5,625 nucleotides of DNA from Inquilinus sp. (GTDB taxonomy: Bacteria > Pseudomonadota > Alphaproteobacteria > DSM-16000 > Inquilinaceae). Location: the NCBI GenBank assembly GCA_013003675.1, contig JABDIP010000007.1, positions 1-5,625 on the forward strand. Direction: 5' to 3'. The notes under the pieces are model-generated. The model was not told the DNA's origin. It worked only from the letters and a program-made list of their open reading frames with translations, and did not search any database. Shown piece by piece: positions 1 through 5,528 of this stretch (positions within the stretch are counted from its first letter, which is position 1; the number at the start of each line of letters is the position of its first letter). The position numbers and the translations under genes are program-made.

Positions 1-247
1 CCCCGACCGCGACGGCCCCGGAAGCCCCGCCCCGCCTCGCCGCGGCGGCGGGCCTGGGAATCCGCCGCGGCGGCAGCGGCGGCAGCGGCCGGGACGGAGA
101 ATCGAGGGTTTCGAGCACGCTCAGATCGACCTCGACCGCCGGGGGTTCGGCGGCGGCGGCCGGCGCCATGCCGGCGGCGAGCGCCAGCAGGACCGCCGCG
201 AAACGGCGCCGGGCAAGGGCTGGGGAGGGGATCGAGGCGACCGACAC
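1..247 (-). CDS. Secreted Pro/Ala-rich protein, N-terminal part (possible OmpA-family envelope protein), truncated by window edge
   Basis: About 82 codons are visible, starting at a GTG at 247 and still open at position 1. An AAGGA Shine-Dalgarno lies 6 nt before the GTG and decides the start. The N-terminus reads as an export signal: a polar stretch, Arg13-Arg14-Arg15-Phe16, a hydrophobic core (residues 17-28) and an Ala-rich cleavage region, with cleavage likely after about Ala33 (APAAAA|EPP). The RRRF just before the core could also suit Tat export. The mature start contains VEVDLSVLETLD, followed by a Pro/Arg/Ala-rich linker with a short PLP repeat. The VDLSVL segment plus proline-rich linker resembles OmpA-family proteins I know next to IMPase genes in Rhodospirillales, but the diagnostic peptidoglycan-binding domain would lie outside the window, so that name is inference. 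It lies downstream of suhB on the same strand. That the reading frame is real is supported by the signal peptide and RBS; the family is uncertain. Confidence 0.6.
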   Translation of the reverse strand, partial: MSVASIPSPALARRRFAAVLLALAAGMAPAAAAEPPAVEVDLSVLETLDSPSRPLPPLPPRRIPRPAAAARRGGASGAVAVG

Positions 248-253
248 GAGTGT

Positions 254-258
254 TCCTT
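254..258 (-). promoter_or_regulatory. Ribosome binding site for the truncated secreted protein
   Basis: AAGGA on the minus strand, 6 nt upstream of the GTG at 247. It is the main reason for choosing this non-ATG start over the internal ATG at codon 27, which lies inside the signal peptide core. Confidence 0.6.
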
Positions 259-370
259 CACCGCCATCCGAGGACCGGAGGCCGAGTCTCCGACGGGCGG
301 CCGTTGGGAACGCGGCGGCGCCGGCACCGGTTCCCGCGGCTTCGCGCCGGGCCGGCATCGGCAAGCGGCG

Positions 371-400
371 ACCATACCCCAGGCGCTCCGCGGCCGACAA
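371..400 (-). promoter_or_regulatory. Putative sigma70-type promoter for the truncated secreted protein
   Basis: Minus-strand TTGTCG (395-400) and TATGGT (371-376), separated by 18 bp, each match four of six consensus bases. They lie in the 180-bp gap between suhB and the secreted-protein gene and would give a leader of about 115 nt. Assigned by eye in very GC-rich DNA, so tentative. The rest of the 248-427 gap shows no gene and no convincing terminator. Confidence 0.35.
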
Positions 401-427
401 CCGGTTTGCGGCGCGCCGGCGCGGCCC

Positions 428-1249
428 TCAAGCCACGGGTGCCGCCCGCTTGGCGCCGTGCGCGCTGCGCAATGCCCGGCCGAGCAGCAGGTGCAGATGG
501 CTGTTGGCGGCCAGGATGCTGGCGCCCGACAGCGGGTTGCCGCGGCCGCCGAACTCGCTGACATAGCCGCCCGCCTCCTGCACCAGCACGATCCCGGCGC
601 CGACATCCCACGGGTTCAGACCGGCCTCCCAGAAGCCGTCGTAGCGGCCGGCGGCGACGAAGGCGAGGTCGAGCGCCGCGGCGCCGAAGCGGCGGATTCC
701 GGCGACGTTCGGCACCAGCTCGGCCATCTCGGCGAGGAAGGTCTCCGGGTCGCCATGGCCGAGGAACGGCATGCCGGTGGCGAACACCGCCTCGGCCATC
801 CGCCGCCGTGCCGAGACCCTGAGCCGGCGGTCGTTGAGGAACGCGCCCTTGCCGCGCTCGGCGGAGAACATCTCGTTGTTGATCGGGTTGAAGACCACCC
901 CGGCGATCGCCTCGCCGTCGCGCTCCACCGCGATCGACACCGCGAAATGCGGGATGCCGTGCAGGAAATTGGTGGTGCCGTCGAGCGGGTCGACGACCCA
1001 GCGATGGCTCTTGTCGGCGCCCTCGCTGGCGCCGCTCTCCTCCATCAGGAAGCCGAATCCCGGCCGCGCCTTGGAGAGCTCCGCGCGCAGCGTCTTCTCG
1101 GCCTTCAGATCGGCGGTCGAGACGAAATCGGCCGGCCCCTTCATCGAGACCTGGAGCTGCTCGACCTCGCCGAAATCGCGGACCAGGCCGCGCCCCGCCT
1201 TGCCGGCGGCGTTCGCCATCACGTTGATCAGCGGAGAGCGGACCGCCAT
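428..1249 (-). CDS. suhB: Inositol monophosphatase family protein (SuhB-like)
   Basis: A 273-residue protein of the Mg2+-dependent, Li+-sensitive phosphatase fold, close to the roughly 265-270 residues usual for SuhB. Members hydrolyse myo-inositol 1-phosphate and related sugar phosphates in the cytoplasm; E. coli SuhB also joins the rRNA transcription antitermination complex. Family signatures are all visible: DFVST at 41-45, the metal-binding MEES at 69-72, motif A DPLDGTTN at 87-94 (metal ligands D87 and D90), and motif B at 214-228, beginning WDVGAG, with D215. The core fold is complete and the catalytic residues are intact. The ATG at 1249 is preceded by GAGG with 7-nt spacing. It starts 32 nt after the efp stop on the same strand, so co-transcription with efp is likely. 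The phosphatase family is certain; the physiological substrate cannot be read from sequence, and other IMPase-fold roles such as histidinol-phosphatase or CysQ-like activity are less likely given the close SuhB-type motifs. Confidence 0.93.
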   Translation of the reverse strand: MAVRSPLINVMANAAGKAGRGLVRDFGEVEQLQVSMKGPADFVSTADLKAEKTLRAELSKARPGFGFLMEESGASEGADKSHRWVVDPLDGTTNFLHGIPHFAVSIAVERDGEAIAGVVFNPINNEMFSAERGKGAFLNDRRLRVSARRRMAEAVFATGMPFLGHGDPETFLAEMAELVPNVAGIRRFGAAALDLAFVAAGRYDGFWEAGLNPWDVGAGIVLVQEAGGYVSEFGGRGNPLSGASILAANSHLHLLLGRALRSAHGAKRAAPVA

Positions 1250-1281
1250 CGGGTATCCTCGGGCTGCGGAACGGGCCGCGC

Positions 1282-1848
1282 CTAATCCTTGGCGCGTTCG
1301 ACGTAGGAATTGTCGGCGGTGTTGACGACGATCCGGGTGCCGACCTCGATATGCGGCGGCACCATGACCTTGACGCCGTTCTCGACGATCGCCGGCTTGA
1401 AGGAGGACGACGCGGTCTGCCCCCTGACCACCGGCTCCGCCTCGGTCACCGCCAGCACCACGGTCGCCGGCAGTTGCACCGACAGCGGCGAGCCCTCGTG
1501 GCTGGTCACCGTGCAGACCATGCCCTCCTGCAGGAACACCGTCTGGTCGCCCAGGGTCTCGGCGGGCAGCGCCATCTGCTCGAAGGTCTCGTTGTCCATG
1601 AAGGTGTACAGGTCGCCCTCGGCGTAGAGATACTGCATCTCGCGTTCGTCGAGCCGGGCGCGCTCGACGGTTTCCTGGGTGCGCCAGCGGTTCTGGGTCT
1701 TGTTGCCGGTGCGGATGTCCTTCATCTCGACCTGGATGACCGCGTTGCCCTTGCCGGGCTGGATCAAGTCGATCTTGGTGACAAGCATGAGCTTGCCCTC
1801 ATACTCCAGCACGTTGCCGGGGCGAATGGTGATCGCATTGACCTTCAT
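1282..1848 (-). CDS. efp: Translation elongation factor P (EF-P)
   Basis: A complete 188-residue EF-P, the normal length. EF-P binds between the P and E sites of ribosomes stalled on consecutive prolines and promotes peptide bond formation. The N-terminal KOW-like domain (about 1-64) carries the conserved loop QPGKGNA with Lys33 at its tip, equivalent to E. coli Lys34, the residue that receives beta-lysine from EpmA. Two OB domains follow (about 65-127 and 128-188), with the conserved C-terminal segment from GVKVMVPPHIEVG through VNTADNSYVERA. The lysine and the neighbouring epmA point to the lysylated type, not the rhamnosylated arginine type. The ATG at 1848 has AGGG spaced 6 nt upstream. 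It is probably the first gene of an efp-suhB transcript and is divergent from epmA over a 111-bp shared intergenic region. No anomalies seen. Confidence 0.98.
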   Translation of the reverse strand: MKVNAITIRPGNVLEYEGKLMLVTKIDLIQPGKGNAVIQVEMKDIRTGNKTQNRWRTQETVERARLDEREMQYLYAEGDLYTFMDNETFEQMALPAETLGDQTVFLQEGMVCTVTSHEGSPLSVQLPATVVLAVTEAEPVVRGQTASSSFKPAIVENGVKVMVPPHIEVGTRIVVNTADNSYVERAKD

Positions 1849-1903
1849 GGAGAACCCTGCTTTTCAAGGGCGCGAAACGGGCGCCGTCGCGAATGCGGCG
1901 CGG

Positions 1904-1932
1904 AACCTATCAGCAAGCCCGGCGGCTGGCAA
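1904..1932 (-). promoter_or_regulatory. Putative efp promoter
   Basis: In the 111-bp efp/epmA divergent region, minus-strand TTGCCA (1927-1932, five of six consensus bases) is followed after exactly 17 bp by TAGGTT (1904-1909, three of six). This would give a leader of roughly 45-50 nt before the efp ATG. The -10 is weak. No equally good plus-strand promoter for epmA was found here. Confidence 0.35.
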
Positions 1933-1959
1933 CGGCGGCCGCCGGCGGTGGATCGCACG

Positions 1960-3024
1960 ATGACGAGACCGGGCACCGCGCCCTGGTGGCGCCCCGACCG
2001 GCTGGCCCGCCGCCGGCCGTTCCTGGAGGCCCGGGCGCGCATCGCCGCCGCCCTGCGCCATGTCTTCGCCGGGCTCGATTTCGTCGAGGTCGACACCCCG
2101 GCGCTGCAGGTCTCGCCGGGGCTGGAGCCGCATCTGCGGCCGTTCGCGACCGAGTTGGAGGGCGTCGACCCGGCCGAGCGGCGGCGGCTCTACCTGCACA
2201 CCTCGCCTGAATTCGCCATGAAGAAGCTGCTGGCCGGCGGCGTGCCCCGGCTCTATCAACTCGCCCACGTCTTCCGCAACGGCGAGCGGTCCACCACCCA
2301 CCACCCGGAATTCACCATGCTGGAATGGTACCGGGCCGGCGCCGGCTATCACGATCTGATCGCCGATTGCCGGGCGCTGATGACCGCGGCCGCCGCGGCG
2401 GTCCCCGACCATGCCGGCTTCGCCTGGCAGGGCCGGCGCGCCGACCCGGCCGCCGAGTGGCAAATGGTGACGGTCGCCGAGGCGTTCGAGCGGCACGCCG
2501 GCATCGACCTGTTGGCGACCGCGCCCGACCCGATGGCGCCGGACCTCGCCCGGCTCGCCGGGCAGGCCCGGCCGCTCGGCATCGCGCCGCGCGACGGCGA
2601 CCGCTGGGACGATTTGTACTTCCGGATTTTCCTGGAACACATCGAGCCGAAGCTGGGCATCGGCGCGCCGACCGTGCTGACCGACTATCCGGTCTCGATG
2701 GCCGCCCTGTCGCGGCCGAAGCCGGACGACCCGCGCCTCGCCGAGCGGTTCGAGATCTACGTCTGCGGGCTGGAACTGGCCAATGCCTTCGGCGAACTGA
2801 CCGACGCGGCCGTCCAGCGCGCCCGCTTCAAGGCCGACCGGGCCCTGAAACGCCGGCTCTACGGCACCGAGGTGCCGATCGACGAGGATTTCATGGCGGC
2901 GCTGGAGCACGGCCTGCCGGAGAGCGCCGGCATCGCCCTCGGGTTCGACCGGCTGGTCATGCTGGCGACCGGCGCCGAGCACATCGAGGATGTGCTCTGG
3001 GCGCCGGTGGCCGAAATCCGCTAG
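1960..3024 (+). CDS. epmA: EF-P--(R)-beta-lysine ligase EpmA (PoxA/GenX/YjeA)
   Basis: A 354-residue lysyl-tRNA synthetase paralogue lacking the N-terminal anticodon-binding OB domain. EpmA uses ATP to activate (R)-beta-lysine and attaches it to the conserved EF-P lysine. The class II synthetase core is complete: motif 1 region FVEVDTPALQ at 41-50, TSPEFAMKKLL at 81-91, motif 2 from FRNGE (105-109) to HPEFTMLEWYR (115-125), GLELANAFGELTD at 270-282, and motif 3 GIALGFDRL at 324-332. Ala326 sits where E. coli EpmA has Ala and LysRS has Gly, which favours EpmA over a truncated LysRS. It is slightly longer than the E. coli protein (about 325), mainly in the middle. I chose the ATG at 1960, with GGTGGA 7 nt upstream; the frame stays open far upstream, so this is supported by the RBS and by alignment of the N-terminus with EpmA. 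An in-frame GTG at 1948 is an alternative. It is divergent from efp, its substrate gene, and its stop overlaps that of the convergent toxin gene. Confidence 0.95.
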   Translation: MTRPGTAPWWRPDRLARRRPFLEARARIAAALRHVFAGLDFVEVDTPALQVSPGLEPHLRPFATELEGVDPAERRRLYLHTSPEFAMKKLLAGGVPRLYQLAHVFRNGERSTTHHPEFTMLEWYRAGAGYHDLIADCRALMTAAAAAVPDHAGFAWQGRRADPAAEWQMVTVAEAFERHAGIDLLATAPDPMAPDLARLAGQARPLGIAPRDGDRWDDLYFRIFLEHIEPKLGIGAPTVLTDYPVSMAALSRPKPDDPRLAERFEIYVCGLELANAFGELTDAAVQRARFKADRALKRRLYGTEVPIDEDFMAALEHGLPESAGIALGFDRLVMLATGAEHIEDVLWAPVAEIR

Positions 3025-3458
3025 TTTTCCGGCTCGCCGCCCTCGACATCCGAGCCGGGGGCGATCAGCCCGACGGACGGGAAATAGGTGCGATAGCGGG
3101 CCGCATCGCGGCTCATCAGCCGGTACCCGGCGATGGCGGCGTGGGCGCCGATGTAGAAATCGGGCAGCGGCGCCCGGCGATTTCCGCCGCGCCGGCGATA
3201 GTCGAGGAAGCATTTGCCGGCGAGGAAGCCGGCCTCATAGGGCAGCGCCTCCCGCCGGTAGAGGCCGGTCGGCAACGCGGCCTCCAGATCCTCGATGCGG
3301 TCGAAGCCGATCGATACCTCGGCATAGATCAGCGGGTTGATGACCAGCACCGACTCCTCGGCCGCCCGCTCCAGGGTCGCCGCCGACCAGGACGCCCAGC
3401 GCGGGTCGTCGGTCGCGATGTCGAGCAGGATGTTGCTGTCGACGAGGACCGGCGTCAC
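3021..3458 (-). CDS. vapC: PIN-domain ribonuclease toxin, VapC family
   Basis: A 145-residue single-domain PIN protein. VapC toxins are Mg2+-dependent endoribonucleases that cut tRNA or rRNA and are held inactive by the partner antitoxin. The N-terminal VDSNILLDI (6-14) carries Asp7; Glu47 lies in IYAEVSIGF, Asp100 in LPDFYIGAHA and Asp118 in SRDAARYRTYFP, giving the usual acidic cluster, so the toxin looks active. The length is typical. It begins with GTG at 3458, and this GTG overlaps the antitoxin TGA in the four bases GTGA, with no strong RBS of its own, which implies translational coupling to the antitoxin. Its TAG stop shares the palindrome CTAG with the stop of convergent epmA. The RNA target cannot be read from sequence. 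Confidence 0.92.
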   Translation of the reverse strand: MTPVLVDSNILLDIATDDPRWASWSAATLERAAEESVLVINPLIYAEVSIGFDRIEDLEAALPTGLYRREALPYEAGFLAGKCFLDYRRRGGNRRAPLPDFYIGAHAAIAGYRLMSRDAARYRTYFPSVGLIAPGSDVEGGEPEN

Positions 3459-3688
3459 GGCGTGCGGGTCAGTTTCATGATTTCATCGGTCGACAAGGCG
3501 ACCGTCGCCCGGCCGCGCAGCGCGCCGACCGTCGTCTTGCCGCGGCCGACGCCGGCCGCAGGTTTGGCCTTGACGATCCTGACCGTCCGGCCGTCGAACT
3601 CGAACCGCACCTCGGTATGCGGCAGCAGGCCGGCACGCTCGCGGATCTCCGCCGGAATGGTGACCTGGCCCTTCGAGGTGATGCGCAT
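3455..3688 (-). CDS. vapB: AbrB/MazE-fold antitoxin partner of VapC
   Basis: A 77-residue protein. Residues 1-45 form a swapped-hairpin AbrB/SpoVT DNA-binding domain beginning MRITSKGQVTIPAEIRE, the hallmark of this family, with FDGRTVRIVKAK closing the domain. A basic Gly/Ala linker leads to the C-terminal GALRGRATVALSTDEIMKL, the type of tail that in VapB antitoxins wraps the PIN toxin and blocks its active site. The frame is open well upstream, but the ATG at 3688 is chosen because the AbrB domain starts there; the RBS is weak (GGGA about 11 nt upstream). It is co-directional with vapC, overlapping by 4 nt. Such antitoxins normally repress their own operon with the toxin as co-repressor, and palindromic DNA lies about 30 nt upstream of the start. 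Confidence 0.9.
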   Translation of the reverse strand: MRITSKGQVTIPAEIRERAGLLPHTEVRFEFDGRTVRIVKAKPAAGVGRGKTTVGALRGRATVALSTDEIMKLTRTP

Positions 3689-3715
3689 AACGGTGGTCGT
3701 CCCGTAGGTAGTATG

Positions 3716-3733
3716 ACACTTACAAGTAAGAGT
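3716..3733. promoter_or_regulatory. Imperfect palindrome, candidate VapBC operator
   Basis: The core is CTTAC-AA-GTAAG (3719-3730), extended to an 18-bp palindrome with seven of eight arm positions paired. It is conspicuously AT-rich within GC-rich DNA and is flanked by two copies of AGTATG (3710-3715 and 3731-3736) whose starts are 21 bp apart, about two helical turns. On the minus strand these read CATACT, and the one at 3710-3715 could act as a -10 element giving a leader of about 15 nt to the antitoxin start; I found no good matching -35. Operator function is inferred from position upstream of an AbrB-fold antitoxin. Confidence 0.5.
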
Positions 3734-3742
3734 ATGTTTGGT

Positions 3743-3763
3743 CCGACCCGAATTCAAGGTCGG
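3743..3763. repeat. Inverted repeat CCGACC-9 nt-GGTCGG
   Basis: Perfect 6-bp arms (3743-3748 and 3758-3763) around a 9-nt AT-richer spacer, lying between the vapB start and the hydrolase start. It may be a regulator-binding site or a small hairpin in the hydrolase leader. It has no T-tract, so a terminator role is unlikely. Confidence 0.35.
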
Positions 3764-3764
3764 T

Positions 3765-3783
3765 TCGATCTGCGGTCGATCTG
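3765..3783. repeat. Direct repeat TCGATCTG x2 with 11-bp period
   Basis: TCGATCTG occurs at 3765-3772 and again at 3776-3783, offset by 11 bp, and ends 15 nt before the hydrolase ATG. One-helical-turn spacing is typical of tandem regulator half-sites, but the function is not shown by the sequence and replication slippage could also explain it. Confidence 0.4.
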
Positions 3784-3798
3784 TGGGAGAAAGCGTCC

Positions 3799-4746
3799 AT
3801 GCCCCTGCACCCCGACAGCGTCGCCTTCCTGGACGCCGCCGAAGCCTGGCGGGCCGAGAACGGCTACGGCACCTGGGACACCATGGGTGCGGAGCGCTCG
3901 CGCCGGGCCCTGCGCGAGGGGATCGCGCTGGGCCGGCCGCCGAAGGCCGACATGGCCCGGGTCGAGGACTGTGCGATCCCGGCGCGGTCGGGGCCACGAC
4001 CGTGCCGGATCTACGTGCCGCATGCCGCCGGGCCGCTGCCGGTGGTGCTGTATTTCCACGGCGGCGGCTATGTCATCGGCGGCATCGAGGAGAGCGACCA
4101 CGAGACCCGGCGGATCGCCGAGCGAACGCCGGCGGTGGTCGTCTCGGCCAGTTATCGCCTGGGGCCGGAGCACCGCTTTCCGGCGGCGGTCGAGGACGGC
4201 CTGGACGCGCTCGACTGGGTCGCGGCGAGTGCCGCCGCGCTTGGCGGCGATCCAGACCGGATCATGGTCGGCGGCACCAGCGCCGGCGGCGGGCTGACGG
4301 CGGCGGTCTGCCGGCTGGCGGCGGAACGGGGCGGCCCGGCGGTGGCGCTGGCCTATCTGCTGTGCCCCTGGCTCGACCTGACCCTGACCCTCCCCTCGGT
4401 CGACGAGTTCGGCGAGGGCTTCGGGCTCGACCGCAGCGAGCTGCACTGGTTCACCGATTGCTATCTCGGCGCCGGGGCCGGCGCCGACGATCCGCTGGTG
4501 TCGCCGGCCCGTCCCCCGGTCCCGACCGGCACCCCGCCGACCTTGCTGCTGGTCGCCGAATGCGATCCGTTGCGCGACGAGGCGCTGGCCTATGCCGAGC
4601 GGCTGAAGGCGGCGGGCGTCCTCGCCGGCCTGCACCTCGCCCCCGGCCTGCTGCACGCCTTCAACGTGAACGCCCATCTGGTCCCGGAGGCGGCGGAACA
4701 CCTCGTTCCGCTGGACGCGGCGCTTCGGCAGGCCGCCGCCGGCTAA
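3799..4746 (+). CDS. Alpha/beta hydrolase, hormone-sensitive-lipase (family IV) esterase
   Basis: A 315-residue cytoplasmic alpha/beta hydrolase with the HSL/GDXG esterase layout and typical length. The oxyanion-hole motif is YFHGGGYVIGG (85-95, HGGG at 87-90). SASYRLGPEHRFPAAVED (116-133) is the strongly conserved family segment. The nucleophile is Ser161 in GTSAGGG, and the catalytic acid is probably Asp256 in ECDPLRDE, with His286 in GLLHAFN completing the triad. The nucleophile elbow has Thr160 where most family members have Asp (GDSAG), a tolerated but less common variant. There is no signal peptide. The family hydrolyses short- to medium-chain acyl esters; the real substrate is unknown. 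The ATG at 3799 is preceded by GGAG with 9-nt spacing. It is divergent from vapBC, probably monocistronic, and a hairpin follows 13 nt after the stop. Confidence 0.94.
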   Translation: MPLHPDSVAFLDAAEAWRAENGYGTWDTMGAERSRRALREGIALGRPPKADMARVEDCAIPARSGPRPCRIYVPHAAGPLPVVLYFHGGGYVIGGIEESDHETRRIAERTPAVVVSASYRLGPEHRFPAAVEDGLDALDWVAASAAALGGDPDRIMVGGTSAGGGLTAAVCRLAAERGGPAVALAYLLCPWLDLTLTLPSVDEFGEGFGLDRSELHWFTDCYLGAGAGADDPLVSPARPPVPTGTPPTLLLVAECDPLRDEALAYAERLKAAGVLAGLHLAPGLLHAFNVNAHLVPEAAEHLVPLDAALRQAAAG

Positions 4747-4759
4747 TGGCTGGGGCCGA

Positions 4760-4793
4760 GACCCGGCGGAAGGACGAATCGCCCCGTCGGGTC
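4760..4793 (+). terminator. Stem-loop after the hydrolase gene (possible terminator)
   Basis: GACCCGGCGG (4760-4769) pairs with CCGTCGGGTC (4784-4793) over 10 bp with one G-U pair, around a 14-nt loop. It begins 13 nt after the hydrolase stop in the 101-bp gap between two convergent genes. No T-run follows on either strand, so it is not a canonical Rho-independent terminator; it may be a transcript 3' end stabiliser. Confidence 0.4.
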
Positions 4794-4847
4794 TGTGGTG
4801 ACCCTGGGGAAAGCTGGAATGGTGCGTTGTCGACCTGTTCGGGGGCC

Positions 4848-5306
4848 TCAGGGACGGTCGCGGTCGACCGTCTCCGGCCCGATCACAGTCCCATCCATCA
4901 GGACCGCAGCAAAATTGCCGCCCCCGAAGACGCTGTTGCCATCGATCACCGGTGCGAAGTTGAAGACGTAGTACCAGCGGGACCGCAGGTCGGGGCCCCG
5001 CGACGACCAGCACCCGTAGCTCCGCAGATTGATGCTATGGATGTGGACCGAGTCATAGCGCGTATAGACTCCCTCCGCCCACTCAAGGGCGATCCTGGCG
5101 GCATGCGACAGGGGCAGTGGCGGCTCGCCTTCCTCCGGCAGCCATACTGGCGTCTCCGCCATCTGCTCGCCTGAAATGACTAGGCCGATCGAGGTGCCGT
5201 CTTCACGCGTCGTAGAGAGTACCGGGTGGCCACCGCACCCCGACGCGAGCGCATCACTGGCGGCCAAGAGGACGGCGACGGTGAAGAAGGCGGCCAACGG
5301 CTTCAT
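4848..5306 (-). CDS. Small secreted protein of unknown function (possible PepSY-like fold)
   Basis: A 152-residue protein that I do not recognise. MKPLAAFFTVAVLLAASDALA is a clear signal peptide with an ALA|SG cleavage site after residue 21; the following GC (Cys24) leaves a lipoprotein reading open, though Ala at -3 makes a poor lipobox. The mature part has an acidic, proline-containing loop (about 51-65), a helix SHAARIALEWAE (67-78), a strand VHIHSINLRSY (87-97), an aromatic strand RWYYVFNFAP (110-119) and a terminal strand AAVLMDGTVI (133-142). Helix, strands and a final VLMDGTV resemble small PepSY-type domains, which is inference only. Cys24 and Cys99 could form a disulfide. The frame is open up to 5501, but the signal peptide and a GGAG spaced 6-8 nt before ATG 5306 fix the start. 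It uses codons its neighbours mostly avoid (CTA, GTA, TCA, TCT, GGA, ATT, ACT), hinting at later acquisition. Confidence 0.78.
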   Translation of the reverse strand: MKPLAAFFTVAVLLAASDALASGCGGHPVLSTTREDGTSIGLVISGEQMAETPVWLPEEGEPPLPLSHAARIALEWAEGVYTRYDSVHIHSINLRSYGCWSSRGPDLRSRWYYVFNFAPVIDGNSVFGGGNFAAVLMDGTVIGPETVDRDRP

Positions 5307-5313
5307 GATCGGG

Positions 5314-5317
5314 CTCC
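5314..5317 (-). promoter_or_regulatory. Ribosome binding site deciding the secreted-protein start
   Basis: Minus-strand GGAG 7 nt upstream of the ATG at 5306. Together with the signal peptide that begins there, it excludes the 65-codon upstream extension of the open frame. Confidence 0.65.
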
Positions 5318-5528
5318 AATCGAGAGGGCGGCGTTGTCGGCAACCTCTAATTGGAAAGCGTTTAGATGGCGTATACCAAGGCGGGCGACGTTGGATCGCC
5401 TGTCTTGTCAGGTCCATGACGGATCGAGGGATGAACTGCCCGGTGGTGCCAGGCCATGGCGCCAATAACTGCAGCGGCGTCGAGCGTCCCCGCTTTTTCA
5501 AGCAGAACCTTTAAAAAGTCGCGCGTAG

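Noticed and set aside
68..90. Short GGCGGCAGC tandem repeat
   Set aside because: It encodes the PLP repeats of the secreted protein's proline-rich linker, so it is explained by coding sequence.
412..423. Perfect 12-bp palindrome CGCGCCGGCGCG just after the suhB stop
   Set aside because: It has no loop and no T-run, and such palindromes are expected by chance in DNA this GC-rich; not called a terminator.
1351..1959. Possible 203-codon N-terminal extension of EpmA
   Set aside because: The frame is open but runs antisense through efp, and EpmA homologues start near the ATG at 1960, which has an RBS.
1864..3213. Long minus-strand frame of 449 codons
   Set aside because: It is the antisense of epmA; composition is Arg/Gly/Pro-rich shadow sequence with no domain, typical in GC-rich genomes.
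2325..3707. Plus-strand 460-codon frame spanning epmA and vapBC
   Set aside because: It crosses three well-supported genes in another frame and is Arg/Gly/Ala-rich throughout; spurious.
3754..5013. Long minus-strand frame of 419 codons over the hydrolase
   Set aside because: Antisense shadow of the hydrolase, with no RBS or recognisable motif, and it overlaps the real secreted gene.
5307..5501. Upstream extension of the secreted protein to an ATG at 5501
   Set aside because: It would bury the signal peptide 65 residues inside the protein; the ATG at 5306 has a good RBS.
5176..5514. Plus-strand 112-codon frame at the right side
   Set aside because: Largely antisense to the secreted-protein gene, no RBS or family features; the opposite strand has a clear signal peptide.
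5484..5519. CTTTTT...AAAAAG arms as a terminator
   Set aside because: Only 6-bp A/T arms with a long loop; too weak to form a stable hairpin.
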